The notes beneath the pieces are model-generated. The model ran no database searches, was not told where the DNA came from, and was given only the letters and a program-made list of their open reading frames with translations. A stretch of DNA of 64,000 nt from positions 5,532,036 to 5,596,035 of the forward strand of contig JAQFVV010006231.1 in the NCBI GenBank assembly GCA_028023455.1. Reading direction: 5' to 3'. This DNA is from Epiperipatus broadwayi (lineage: Eukaryota; Onychophora; Udeonychophora; Euonychophora; Peripatidae). Positions 36,270 through 47,375 of the stretch are shown one piece after another (positions within the stretch are counted from its first letter, which is position 1; each line of letters opens with the position of its first letter). Position numbers and translations under genes: made by a program.

Positions 36270-37579
36270 TAGAATTTTCTGCTAAAGAAGCTTTCTGGAA
36301 TGATATGGAAAAATTATAGATTAGAAAAACTGAATTTAACTTGGTGAAATCATCACTGAAAAAGATGATGATATTATTTGGTTTAATATTATTTGACAAG
36401 AATGATTTTTTGGTAGATAATTTTTTAAACTTGATGGATTTAATCAATCAGATCCTCGTAGGTGTAATTGGGGTGTTATAAGGCTCATTGATTCTCAGAA
36501 TAGTTCAAGATTTGAAATATATATCTTTGCAAGAATAGAAGTTTTAGCTTTCAAAATCTACAGTCTGATCTTGAATTATTGTTGAGCATGTATTATTCTT
36601 TGAGAAGTATAGACCCTATATTAAATGTATCTTAGAATTTAATTTTAGGATGTCAATCATTTTAGTAAATTATAGATATTTTAATAGATTAATATCAGAT
36701 CTATTGGAAAACTTCTCTTTAATTTTATTAAATTATGTTAATGCATTTTTTGTTTATTAGATTATAATAATTATATGGTCTTACATGTGATTAACAAACT
36801 AGGAATATAGTGTGATCTTTATATAATTATTTTAAAAAGTGTTCTTGCTTATTCTATTGAATTTCTGTATAAGTGCATGTATGGGATTTGTATGTGTGAT
36901 GCATATGAACTAACTATTAATTGATTGTAGAGATATAAAATCATTGTTTTTCAATCTTAGAATTTTTCTGGACCAGGTTTTTATTTTCATTTTATTTTGA
37001 TGAATTGCAATTATGCTTATTTATCTTTCTTTATCAATGAAATTATCTTGCATATAGCACATGAAAAGTATTTTTTAATCACTCTGTGTATATATGTATT
37101 AACTGAAGGGATAATTGTATGTTTATCACATTAATGCAGTGCCCTTCCTGAATTAAAGTTATATATGTAATAAATAAAAGCAGACAATTTTTTATTCATT
37201 TTTCCAAGTGGTTATCTGGATATAAGATAGCTAATAACATTAACATAAGTTAAATTTAAATCAGTGAAAATGTCATGCAGCCTCATTCAAATTGACTTAT
37301 AATATAATTAACAAAGGAAAAGTTAAATACTATTAATTTTAATAACCTTGTAAACAAACAGCAAATTATTAAGTTTGAATGAGGCTAAGTGGATATCACT
37401 GCCAGGATTATTGTCAAGTCTAACATCCATATAAGAGCTCCAAAAATGAATGAAAGATAGTTTTTATACTGGAGAGTCTTGAATTCATCTAACCAGGATT
37501 TAGAAGTTGGGAGAATATTTCTCTCACTAATATTACATATTATTTTGTGCTGTTTAATTTAATCACATATATGTATGTT
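36270..37579. other. AT-rich intron-like stretch
   Basis: No feature supported. Confidence 0.4.
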
Positions 37580-37792
37580 TTGAGATTATCTCATTGCAAA
37601 TGTTTATATATAATTAAAGTGCTCTCTAGTATCAACACATAACATTATATTTTAAAAGCAAAAGAGATATCTCTTTACTTTTTTTTCTCCTTCAAAGAGT
37701 TATCTCTTTTGTTATTTTAAAATATATTATCATGTGCTGATGCTAAAGGGCACTTTAATTATATATAAATAGTTGCAATGAGATAATCTCAA
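37580..37792. mobile_element. Foldback MITE, arms of about 97 bp
   Basis: ttgagattatctcattgcaa at the left pairs with ttgcaatgagataatctcaa at the right. Further paired blocks are taattaaagtgc with gcactttaatta, and agagatatctctt with aagagttatctctt. The centre at about 37677-37695 is T-rich and unpaired. The arms differ at several sites, so it is older than the 18.7 kb element. No flanking duplication was found. Confidence 0.88.
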
Positions 37793-38733
37793 TACATTAC
37801 ATGAAAATATTTAGCACAGTAAATTTTTATTTATTACACACACATATATATATCTTGGATTTATTATTGAATCTTAAGTTTCAATTTTTTTATATACATA
37901 TGAAGACCAAACTTCTTCTATCACGATACTGGTATTATAAAGCATTCACATTTTATATATTAGAAGGTTGATTCTTATTTACATATAATACTTTTTTTTT
38001 TCAAACTCTACTTAGGATTAATTACTGGCTACATTATTGACTAATACACATCATAATTTGAATTGCAGGCCATTCACAAAATTTTAATGTTTATAAGAAG
38101 CAATTTATTAATAGTTATTTATACAATTGATTTTTAAAATGCTATAAATGACATTTTGAGATTAAGTTCAAAAATTAATTTAATTCTTTTTATCTTGAAT
38201 GATAATTATTATGTGATAGCTCATTTATTCTTACTAATCTTAAATAACATTATTTTTGTATTATACTTAATATAGTATTTATTGTGCATTTTTGCTTTTT
38301 ATGTCTACATATTGTAACAAGCACAGACTACGTTACATTGTGTTTTTATTATTAAACATGAAATTAAAATAAAAAGTTCGCATTTAAAAATTTTCTTTAA
38401 GAATTAAAAATTGAAATTAAATATCATCTTAAACTCGTATATATAAATCGCACAGATAAAAAAAAAAAAAAATTATTAAACGAAAACTTTATTAAAGAAA
38501 AAGTGTTTTAAAACTAAATTTTCAGTAGAGATTTAAAGATAAAAATATATCTTTAAGTTTGAAAACACATTAATTAATCAGAAATGGAAATGATTGTTTT
38601 AATTAGAAATGTAAACTAGCCTTGGGCATTTAAATGTAAAAACATCGGTCAGATAGGAAAACAATAGAAACAAATAGCCAATGAATGAAAAACAATGGAA
38701 TCAGACCTCAGCGAAAGGACCATATCATCATCA

Positions 38734-38774
38734 TGACGTAACGTCCATTGGATCCTTCAAATTAATATAAAAGG
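38734..38774 (+). promoter_or_regulatory. Candidate RNA polymerase II core promoter
   Basis: In order: TGACGTAACGTCC (38734-38746), whose core GACGTAACGTC is a perfect odd palindrome of two CREB/ATF half-sites; ATTGG (38747-38751), an inverted CCAAT box; and TATAAAAGG (38766-38774). A start site would be expected near 38796-38805. Another CCAAT lies near 38677. These motifs are normally found together in regulated animal promoters. The surrounding 38.6-39.1 kb is less AT-rich than its neighbours. Confidence 0.5.
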
Positions 38775-38796
38775 ACAAGTTTGAAAATTATTAATT

Positions 38797-39051
38797 GATT
38801 ATTATTGAGAGAGGACAGATATGTGTTAGTGCAAAAGTGAAGGAGAAGGGATTGAAAAGATGCACTCTTCAATCCCTTCAGTTTTGCTAAGAAAGAAAGA
38901 GAAATGAAGTACCGTTTTTCTACATTGAGGACCAGTTAAAGCAAAAACCTCCGGATGGATAAATAAATCGGCCAACAGAATACCAATCTTAGGATGGTAT
39001 GGGAATTCACATTCATGGCAAGCAACGGACAAAGATGAACTGTTTTAAACC
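38797..39051 (+). other. Candidate non-coding first exon
   Basis: It starts about 30 bp below the TATA box and ends at a consensus donor (aaacc|gtaaga, GT at 39052). All plus-strand ORFs inside are very short (ATGs near 38860, 38907 and 39036, for example). If spliced to 40460 the last one would close after 14 codons, giving an upstream ORF that overlaps the proposed ATGGCG start. The minus strand is open for 68 codons (39032-38826), but it has no recognised motif and runs against the promoter. Confidence 0.3.
38845..38879 (+). other. 12-bp perfect hairpin in the candidate 5' exon
   Basis: GAAGGGATTGAA (38845-38856) and TTCAATCCCTTC (38868-38879) pair perfectly around the 11-base loop aagatgcactc. 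It is about 45-80 bases below the predicted start site. If transcribed it would form a stable 5' UTR stem-loop. It does not have the iron-responsive-element loop. Confidence 0.7.
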
Positions 39052-39059
39052 GTAAGAAC

Positions 39060-40393
39060 TTTATAAATAATGAACATTAAATTAAAACTTTCCATATTTA
39101 AATGATTGCAATATTATCCTATCTGACCAACTTAATTTATTAATAATGTTATTTGATGTATTTCTTTTTTTATATATATATATTTAAAATCATTTCCATT
39201 TATTTATTTATTTATTTATTTTTTGTTCTTTAAGCTTTATCATGATTTTTGTTTTTCATTAAATTAATTATATAAATGTTAAACTTAAGTCGGGCATGAA
39301 TGGCTGTATAGATTTGTAAAGTTATATTAGGGGAGGGTAATCTTAGGTTATTTGTGTCGTAGTTGAATTGAGTCAATGGATGGGATATATTGGTGTGATT
39401 AGTAGGTGTAATATCTGATTCGCTATGGGCAGAATCGTTTCATACGCCGCCCTCACCCGTTTGCCTATGGAAGGAATTATAAGATGGAGAACGCAGTTCC
39501 TTTCTATGGAGTTTTTTTTTTTTATTGCTCTTCTTGTCAGATAGATGTAATATTCCTATTTGATGAGAGGCAATTTCTTCTCTTAACTTTTTGGTGCTGC
39601 CGTATTTCGTATTACATTGAATGCATCGATATATCAGATAAATTGATGCCAGTTTTGGCTGCGAACCTTTAGCCTAAGGTTAAATAGGGATAGAATGTTT
39701 TATTTTCAAATGCAAATCTATGTAGTTTATTCATACTCGACACTAAATAAAAATGCATTAAATTTAAGTTGTTTATAGATGCTTGCATGGATTGGTTATC
39801 GGTTAAGTATGTTTTGGGTTTTCATATTTGATGAAAATATATAGACATTCGATAAGTAATGATACCTTACGGTGAGTATCTAAAATGTATTTATTCAGAT
39901 GTCTTTTAAGTTATTGGTGACAATGCAAGTATCTTATGGTGAATACTATTGGGTTGCTTATAAATTTCCCTCTGCAATTGTCAGTATCAATGATTTTATA
40001 TTTTGATCGTTTATGTTTATTTTGAAATGTTTTTAACCGTTGTAATCCAAGTAACCGATCTATACTCAACATTATTAAAACAAATTTTTATAATTCCATC
40101 TGTGCGAACTTAATTAAAATGTAAACTTATAATATAATAGAAATTAAAATGTAAATTAAAATCTAAAGTAAAGTTAAAAATAATGTTGAATGTTAAAATG
40201 TAAACTGATACTAAAACAATTTTAAATCTTATATATATATATATGCGTAAATAAATTTTTGTATGTTAATTACTGGCAGTGGCTTATTTTATTTTTTTTT
40301 AATGTTGAAATATAATTAGATAAGATATGATATTATTAAATCTCTGCTACTCCCTGAGCTAGTGACTTGGGCTAATGACTGGAATCAAAATTT
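39060..40393. other. Intron-like stretch with a GC-richer patch
   Basis: 39290-39680 is less AT-rich (for example cgccgccctcacccg near 39450) and includes a 62-codon plus frame at 39484-39672 that I do not recognise. An acceptor-like cttcttgtcag occurs at about 39530-39540, but no convincing exon follows. Confidence 0.35.
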
Positions 40394-40424
40394 AAAAAAA
40401 AAAAAAAAAAATTTTTTTTTTTTT
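40394..40424. repeat. A18-T13 homopolymer switch
   Basis: A run of about 18 A followed directly by about 13 T, self-complementary, 35 bp upstream of the mini-exon. In RNA the T-run would extend the polypyrimidine tract. Confidence 0.9.
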
Positions 40425-40459
40425 ACTTATGTATCTGCCTACTTTATAAATTTTTCTAG

Positions 40460-40498
40460 GTTCAAATACCTAGATGGCGCCCTGTAGTGCAGATTACG
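40460..40498 (+). CDS. Candidate 39-bp mini-exon with alternative start codon
   Basis: A good acceptor (aatttttctag, AG at 40458-40459) and a good donor (ttacg|gtaagc) lie only 39 bp apart. ATG at 40474 has G at +4 and encodes MAPCSADY plus one base, so it leaves in phase 1 like the exon at 33844. Frame 1 across the exon is also open (VQIPRW...), so it could be internal instead. The sequence agatggcgccctgtagtgcaga also resembles motifs seen near transposon ends, so a repeat origin is possible. Confidence 0.3.
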
Positions 40499-41192
40499 GT
40501 AAGCCATTCTCTGGATCATTACAATATATTGAATATCATTATATTTATATGAATGTAGAAAATCAAAGGCTATATTAATTGCTTATCTGATCTGCAGTAT
40601 GCAATAATAAAATTGAATACAATTGAAACTTAATACTATGAGATAGGCAAGCAAAATTTGGTAAGTAAATAATTCCATATGTGGAATGTATAATTTTATT
40701 TAACATAGATTAATAAACTTGTAAATAATAAATTTGTAAAGAGCACACTCATTACTTAAGTAATATATATTAAGGCTATAACTTTTAAGACTATAAATCT
40801 AAACACAAGATTAACGACTTTAAAAAACAAGATTAATAAAGTAATTTCAATAATTAGATAAATATTTCTAAATATATATATAATCAAACTACTAATGAAT
40901 ATATCATAAAAATAATTATACATTTTATATACAAAATGAATACTAAGATTTATAAGTTTTGCAGTTTATGATTTACATATCCAGTTTGCTTATATATTTA
41001 ACACAATAGTAATGTAGGCCATTTAGTATTTATCTATATTTATTTTTTCATTTTGGAAAACAGATATCTCTTTTTTTCCATTTTGCTTTTTATCTATTTC
41101 TCCTAAATTTATCCCAAACAGAATCTGAAATAAGCCATTTAATGTTGCAAGGCAGTAATGAGAATTCACCTATAAACATATTACATCAAGCC
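40499..41192. other. AT-rich intron-like stretch
   Basis: No feature supported. Confidence 0.4.
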
Positions 41193-41757
41193 AATAAACA
41201 TCACATGATCACCATTTTTTATGCTTGCTTATAACTTTTATTAAAACAGGCAAAACTCTCCATACAGTATTGCCACTTGGTGCAAGTCAGAGTAATAACA
41301 GTTATAAGCAAGTATAAGAAATGAAGATCATGTGATATTTATTGGCTTAAAACCAATTCTGCCTAATAAAATAGTGGTGGCTATGGTTATTAAAGAACCA
41401 AAGATACCAAAATGTATAGGTACTGAACTGAGTTCAGACCTATATGACTATATAAGCTAATGAGCTTGGATTGAAAATATTATTGTGTTTTCAATTTAGG
41501 ACTCATAGTTTTGTAGTTAAATAGAGATAAAAGGTGGCTGCTGGAGGGTTGCATTAGATCCTAAGATTTAGATGCAATGCTTTCAGATCCAAGGCTCTTC
41601 ACTGACGAAGGCCACAAGCCAGAAACTAATCTGGGAATATTGGATGAGTAGGCACTACATGGGGATTTTATGTACAAGCCTTCTGGCATTCATTGATTAC
41701 TCTGTCTTGCACCAAGTGGCAATACTGTATGGAGAGTTTTGCCTGTTTTAATAACAT
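41193..41757. mobile_element. Compound FB2-family foldback enclosing repeat R1
   Basis: Outer pair: 41237-41295 (attaaaacaggcaaaactct...) is inverted at 41696-41753 (...agagttttgcctgttttaat). A second, overlapping hairpin pairs aagccaataaacatcacatg (41193 on) with catgtgatatttattggctt (ending 41350), with the left FB2 arm in its loop. The interior carries R1 at 41535-41700. It resembles 18.7 kb (same gatcaccat lead and ggcaaaactc arm). Confidence 0.85.
41535..41700 (+). repeat. Dispersed repeat R1 (copy 2)
   Basis: Aligns with 4860-5062. The clearest block is cttcactgacgaaggccaca followed by agccagaaactaat. The frame open at 4.9 kb is not maintained here. Confidence 0.7.
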
Positions 41758-43729
41758 ATTACATTACTTGTAATTGAGCTCTAAATATGAGAAACAAAAA
41801 AAATTTCTTTAAAGCTTTAGCAAGTCATGACAAACTGCTATCAACAATGAACACTTTATCTATTGCCTAGTTATCCATATCTATCTTTAGGAAATAATGT
41901 ACACTTTAGAAAATGATAAAGTTTATTGTTGCACAGAGAGTATATGTTACTTTTATAAAAAAAACATTGATTGCTAAAATAATATTTTTATAATAATCTT
42001 GTAGATTTGTTACAGACCATTTTATAAAACTATTTAGTACATATGCATTGAGTACAGTATCAAATTAATAATACTGTTTTATCTATTTTGACTATATAAA
42101 ATAAGAATATGATTAATTTAAGTTTTTAATGCTTAGTGGTCATGGTTTTTTAAACTAAGAAATTAGATGTGCTTGTCATTGCATTATCTGAGCATCAGCA
42201 GTTCTGTTGATGTCAAGTCTAAACGGTTTGACAAGACAAAGATAAAGCATTTTGAAATTGTTATATTCTCCAAAAGTTTTACAGTAAGATAAACATTGTA
42301 AAAAAATATTAATGGTATTGAAAAAAATTAAGCAGAAGATATTGTAATTTATATTAAAAACTAAACAACAAATAATGTTGTTTTTAGTAAAAAAAATCAT
42401 ATCATGATTTAAGTAGATTTAAAAATAAAACAGTGTTCAGATCAATTAATATTTTCTGAATCAGATTTTATCTTTAACTTTATTTTAAAAAATATGTTCA
42501 CAAAAATTTATTTACCGTATTCTAATTACTATTGTAATTGTTGGTAAGAGTGTGTCCATGTAAATTAAATTTAAAAAAAATTACTTAACTAAATCATCTA
42601 TTCATTGTCTGATTACTGCCAAAGGTAATGGTAACCTTCATAATTTTGTCTGAATGGTGGAAGTTGTCAAATTGTAATAAACTTTTTTTTTATTATAGTT
42701 CTTATACCGGTAAACAATTTTTTTATAACATTGCACTGATTCAGATGAGTCCAAATTGAAGTTGTTAATTAAATACATATAAAAAAAAAATACAGGAACA
42801 TGAAATTCATGTATGAAAAATAGCACCAGCATTTTTGATAAAGCAACGAAATGATATGAAAAAGAATTACATTAAAAAGTGATCAAATGGGGCTTTATTG
42901 CTTGGGAGGTCATAAGAAATTTGAGTACAGGAAGTGACAGAGCTGAGCATAATCTGTGACCTTAGACTTCTGATCTCTCTATCATTGCACCAAACCATAT
43001 AGGGTAAAAAATTTGCTGATAGAATAAAAAAGAGTTTAAGAACTACCATTTTTGAATATATATTTTATTTGATTTCTATTAAGTATTTAATATAACCATT
43101 TTGTTCAGATAAGATAAGTAATAAAATAAAATAATCATCTTTATTTATATTGTGAAAATAATTACAATAGGGGTGGGGAGGATCATATGAATTAGATTAT
43201 ATATTATTTAAAAAAAGAAATGTAAACAGAAAAAATTATATTAATTATAAAATTTTCCTTTTATATAATATATATAAAAAAGTCATAAATAAAATACATT
43301 TGGAATGTTACAGGTAATGTGATAAGACTTCCTGTGGATGTATAAATATTATTATTGGTCTTTCTCCGTTATCTGCTATACATTGATATTAACTTATATA
43401 ATTATAATTAATAACACTTTTCTTCAAATAATTTTATTTCTTTTGCAGTTTTGATTGTCTAGCAGTTTCAGAATTATAAAATATTTAAATATATACGACT
43501 ACATAGTCATGAAATATTTTACTATAATTGTATCTCAATATATATAATTCATATTTTAATTGCAATTGTACAGACATTGATATACTTCATATTTATTCAT
43601 CTTCAAATTATATTTTATTGTTTTATTTAATATTTAAAATATATTATTCTTTAACTTCTATATACTTATATATTATATTAATTTTATTAATTTTTACTTT
43701 CATATATATTTAAATTATTAATTAAATTA
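41758..43729. other. AT-rich stretch without recognised genes
   Basis: Minus-strand open frames at 42176-42400, 42638-42832 and 42867-43049 include segments such as LYLCLVKPFRLD that may be old retroelement debris, but none could be assigned. Confidence 0.4.
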
Positions 43730-43945
43730 AATTATTCAATTAAACCCGTTAAAATTTAAATATATGTGCTTAAATTATGCATTACTTAATTTTAATTTTT
43801 TATGTTTTTATTTATTACTTTCTATTAGCTGCAAACTTCATCAACTGACAGCTAATAAAAGATAATGATTAAAAATATAAAAAATTTAAATTAAATAATG
43901 CATGATTTAAGTAAATAAATTTAAATTTTAAAGGGGTTGACTGAA
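43730..43945. mobile_element. Foldback MITE, arms of about 100 bp
   Basis: The left end (attaaacccgttaaaattta) pairs with the right end (taaattttaaaggggttga). Inner blocks also pair: ttaaattatgcatta with taatgcatgattta, and tagctgcaaac.. around a short centre with gacagctaata. AT-rich but long enough to be convincing. Confidence 0.78.
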
Positions 43946-44206
43946 TACTTTAATGATTTAATAATTGATATATATATAAAGGTAATAATTAGTAAAATTA
44001 ATATAAAAAAAGTTAAAAAATAATATATTTTAAATACTAAATAAAACAATAAAATATAATTTTAAAATGAATGAATTTTAAGACAAATAATTATGAAATA
44101 TATTAATATTTGTATATATTATACATATTTAGATATAGTTATAGTAAAATATTTTGTTTCTATATAGTTATATATTTTTAAATATATTGGACCATAAATA
44201 AAGGTG

Positions 44207-44325
44207 AGATTCTACCTTTATTGTTAAAACATGGTTGCCCTGACAACAGATTGAGATTGTTATTGATATTCGGATTGTCCGAGTATTGACTGATTTCTAT
44301 GAATTTATATATTTTGTAGCTATGA
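44207..44325 (+). repeat. Dispersed repeat R4 (copy 1) with AATAAAGGTG hairpin
   Basis: Aligns with 47252-47375: ggaccataaataaaggtg, cacctttattgttaaaa in the other copy, then ggttgcc.tgacaa and attgttattgat. In the 47.2 kb copy AATAAAGGTG and CACCTTTATT form a perfect 10-bp stem. The hairpin is partly decayed here. Confidence 0.75.
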
Positions 44326-44348
44326 AAAACACTACTAGACAGTTGAAA

Positions 44349-45720
44349 CTATAAGGAAATAAAATTATTTGAAAAAAATTCTTGCATTGTATAAAGTAAT
44401 AAAAGAAAAATGTTATTAATTATGATTATAGATGTGTAAATATCAGGTGAGAGTTTGGATCTCAGTGATTTTATTATTAAAAAGATTGAGTTTATGATAT
44501 ATAGAATTAAGCAAAGATGGCATTTAAAAAACCCCAAATTAAAAGTTATATATTGTGCTTTTGATGTTGAAGAAGTGTCTCATTAAATCTAATTTTTTTC
44601 AGAGTAGTCATGGGATAGTGTTTGAATATGTGGATGTTGTTATAATTTTTCTGTACAGTCAAATTACAATGCTAGGGAAAAGGAAGGAATCAATGATTTC
44701 ATTTCTACCATATCATATTTAATGGACAAATGACAAACATATTTTTAAAGATCCCTTATCTAGATAGAAACTATTAATTTTAAGATTTATTTGGACTTCA
44801 GATACTAATGATTGTATTTCTGAATGTCTTGCTTATTAATCAGACATTTCTAAGAAAATGCTAAATAGTAAATATTCTAAAACTTGATCCTATCTGAAAA
44901 CGAAGATGGAATAATATTTTGTAAACTTACTGATGGATAAAATTATATTATATAGATATAGCTAAGTATCCATAGGTGAAGTAAGTAGTCTTTGGTTAAC
45001 AAATAAGAAAATTGTGTAACACATTGATTGATCTTAAGAAAAAAAGAGATATTGAATGCAAAGATAGGCTATCATATTTTATATATTTTTGCTTCTTATT
45101 GATCAAAGTGTCTATTATATTTTTTTCCAGAATAATTCAGTGCATAGGGAATTTATGTGCATTTAATAAAAGAAGTGTATTATTTAAGGAAATCATAACA
45201 TAAAGATAAAGATAAGCTTATATATAGATAATAATAATTATGTTTGCATATTAAATCTTAGCACTGTAGAGGATACTTGGCAGGGTAATATAAAAATTTG
45301 ATAAATGAATCAGTGAAAAGTGGGGTAGTTTAATTGGACAGTACCTTCTATACAGATGATTTGCTTTTATTAAATTGAAGACAATATTCATTGATCTAAT
45401 ATAGTGAGAAGTTTGGAAGATATTTTTTGATGGGAATCTTCCACGTAAGAAATGTCCTTTATAGATTCATTATTGGAGAGATTTTTAATCTTGATAAATC
45501 ACATTTAATGTGCACTAGGAGAGACTGATTTGTGCTATAAAAATTAATGAGCTCCAGGAGATCCCGTGGAGGGGAATTATGTAGGTCAGGTATACAGAAT
45601 ATTTTGCCATGTATATTTGGTAGTTTATAAATAAATTTGTTAATAGCAAAGGGTATACAAGTGTTGCATTTTTGAAATCGATGGAAGATTTTGAATAGAA
45701 ACAATATAGAATAAATCATT
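44349..45720 (-). pseudogene. LINE-A-like ORF2 C-terminal fragments
   Basis: On the minus strand 45719-45459 reads KLPNIHGKIF, then DLHNSPPRDLLELINFY, resembling KFPYLEIAVKI...RPPPLQGYLNTLL of the LINE-A copy 1 tail. Near 45155-45124 the nucleotide sequence ttccagaataatt..tgcata resembles the KLFW-encoding part of copy 1. The two lie in the opposite order from copy 1, so there may be two fragments or a rearrangement. 44537-44349 may be further tail sequence. Confidence 0.45.
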
Positions 45721-46925
45721 ATTTGTGACTTTTTCCTTTATTTGACCAATCATCTTCTAAATAAGATCTTTTCTGATTATGTCAGTGGTTTTTTTTATAA
45801 GATTGAGTGGCAGAAAAGTTATGGAAAGATATTGATTTTATTTTTAATGAATGATTATTATCTTAATGAAAAATAGAGTAATGGAAATGAATTTTAGATT
45901 ATTGAATTTGGATGGAAGTGTTTTCTAGAAAAATAACTATGGATACTGAATACTATTTATCATTTGTTTTAAAGTCAGTAGAGAGAACTTTGAATAAATT
46001 AAAAATGATGGGGATGATAAAATGTTTTAAATATGAACATATAAATTTGGGATAGCATGTTTTCCTGGAAGAATACAGTTTGGAAACAAACTTATTTTTG
46101 AGAGCAGTTTTTTATTTAATAATTCCAAGTTACTCTAAATAGAAATTAAAAACAAATGATGAACTTTGAGAATAGAATGGGGGGGGGGGTAGATATAGGA
46201 ATAATGCTTCACCAGTGATTAGAATGACATTTTAAATATAAGCTGAGAGTGTAAGTTTTTGTCTTTATGTAGCTTCTTGACTAATTGTGCAAATTAATTA
46301 GGAATTTTTTTGGGGATAGATTGTCAGTTACTATTTGTTATTAGTTTTTTGAAACTTGTAAATGTTGTTTTAAAGACCTTAATAATGTAAAGATGAGTTC
46401 TGTTTACAGTTTGACATGGAGCATGTCTAATTCTTTTAATGATCCTGTGGATAATTAGTGATATTATTAAATGAATACATGGCTACTACAGCTCTAGCAT
46501 TAAAAGTTTTTTTTTTTTTTTTAATGTAGATGTAAATTTTATAGAGAACTATTTAAGAGGTAGTTGTTATTATATTTCATTGTAGGTTGTACATACGGTT
46601 TCAATTATTAAATTAGTAAATCAGATATTTAATATAATTCAGTTAATAACAATAATAAGTGGTCAAATAATGGTAATAATCAAAGTAAATAATATAAAGA
46701 AGTTAACAAAAAAATTTCTTTATATTACATACATACTCAGCTTTATTACAGTAAAATTCAAAATAAATAATTTGTAATTGCATGAAAAATAATTAAATCT
46801 TTTCTGTGCATATATATATAGTTTGAAATTGTTGATATTGGGATTGTCTAAGTGTTGATTGGCTTTTAATGATTACTTATAAATCTATTTAGCCTTGAGC
46901 ATTATTACTCTTATTATTTAAGAAT
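45721..46925. other. Possible old LINE debris
   Basis: Minus-strand text between 45720 and 46450 has the composition of the LINE-A region but no motif could be named. A G10 run lies near 46171-46180. Confidence 0.35.
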
Positions 46926-47101
46926 TATAATTGCAGTTTTTTTTTTTTTTTAATATGTCAAAGCGTTGACGGAAAGCGAAGCGAACCTGGGCCAGCTACT
47001 TGGAAGGCAGCTATGCTAACCGCTAAACCACCAACGCTTGACTATAGGAAGGCAGCTATGCTAACCGCTAAGCCACCAACGCTTGACTATAATTGCAGTT
47101 T
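46926..47101 (-). mobile_element. tRNA-Gly-derived SINE or retropseudogene with an extra 5' tRNA half
   Basis: On the minus strand a 75-nt tRNA-Gly(TCC)-like unit (47037-46963) starts GCGTTGGTGGTTTAGCGGTT, has anticodon loop CTTCCAA and ends CAACGC. Its T arm has mutated (B box GGTTCGCTTC), so it is unlikely to be a working tRNA. It ends TTTGACATATT followed by an A-run (T-run 46940-46951 on plus). Upstream sits a 36-nt copy of only the 5' half (47082-47047), ending with the last anticodon base. The whole is flanked by TATAATTGCAGTTT at 46926-46939 and 47088-47101. The implied nick, GTTT/A, fits a LINE endonuclease. Confidence 0.9.
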
Positions 47102-47251
47102 ATATTGTTATAATTGACTATATATATATTAGTTCTACATTCAGAATAGGTTGCATTTACCTGTTTAATTAAAGAGGTTTATTTACACTTCTTTGTATCA
47201 ATAATTTCAATCTCTGTGGTCAAGTTGCAATCTTTAGTGTCTATATAAATG

Positions 47252-47375
47252 TATTCGACCATTAATAAAGGTGGGATTTCACCTTTATTGTTAAAAGGAG
47301 GTTGCCTTGACAATAAATAGTTTGAAATTGTTGATTGTTATTGATAATGGGATTTTCTAGTGTTAACTGACTTAA
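47252..47375 (+). repeat. Dispersed repeat R4 (copy 2) with perfect 10-bp hairpin
   Basis: See 44207-44325. AATAAAGGTG-ggattt-CACCTTTATT is intact here. A third, partial relative (tttgaaattgttgatattgg) lies at about 46822-46885. Confidence 0.75.

Noticed and set aside
38826-39032. 68-codon minus-strand ORF with several Cys and His
   Set aside because: The Cys spacing fits no zinc finger I know. It overlaps the candidate promoter-proximal exon on the other strand, and no promoter or splice signal was seen in its direction.
45340-45385. Plus-strand reading FYTDDLLLLN, resembling an RT YxDD motif
   Set aside because: No other RT motif is found nearby on the plus strand, stops flank it closely, and the region reads as LINE-A-like on the minus strand. 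Probably chance.
46963-47037. Functional tRNA-Gly(TCC) gene
   Set aside because: The T arm and B box are mutated, the unit ends in a poly(A) tail and is bounded by a target-site duplication, so it is a retroposed copy.
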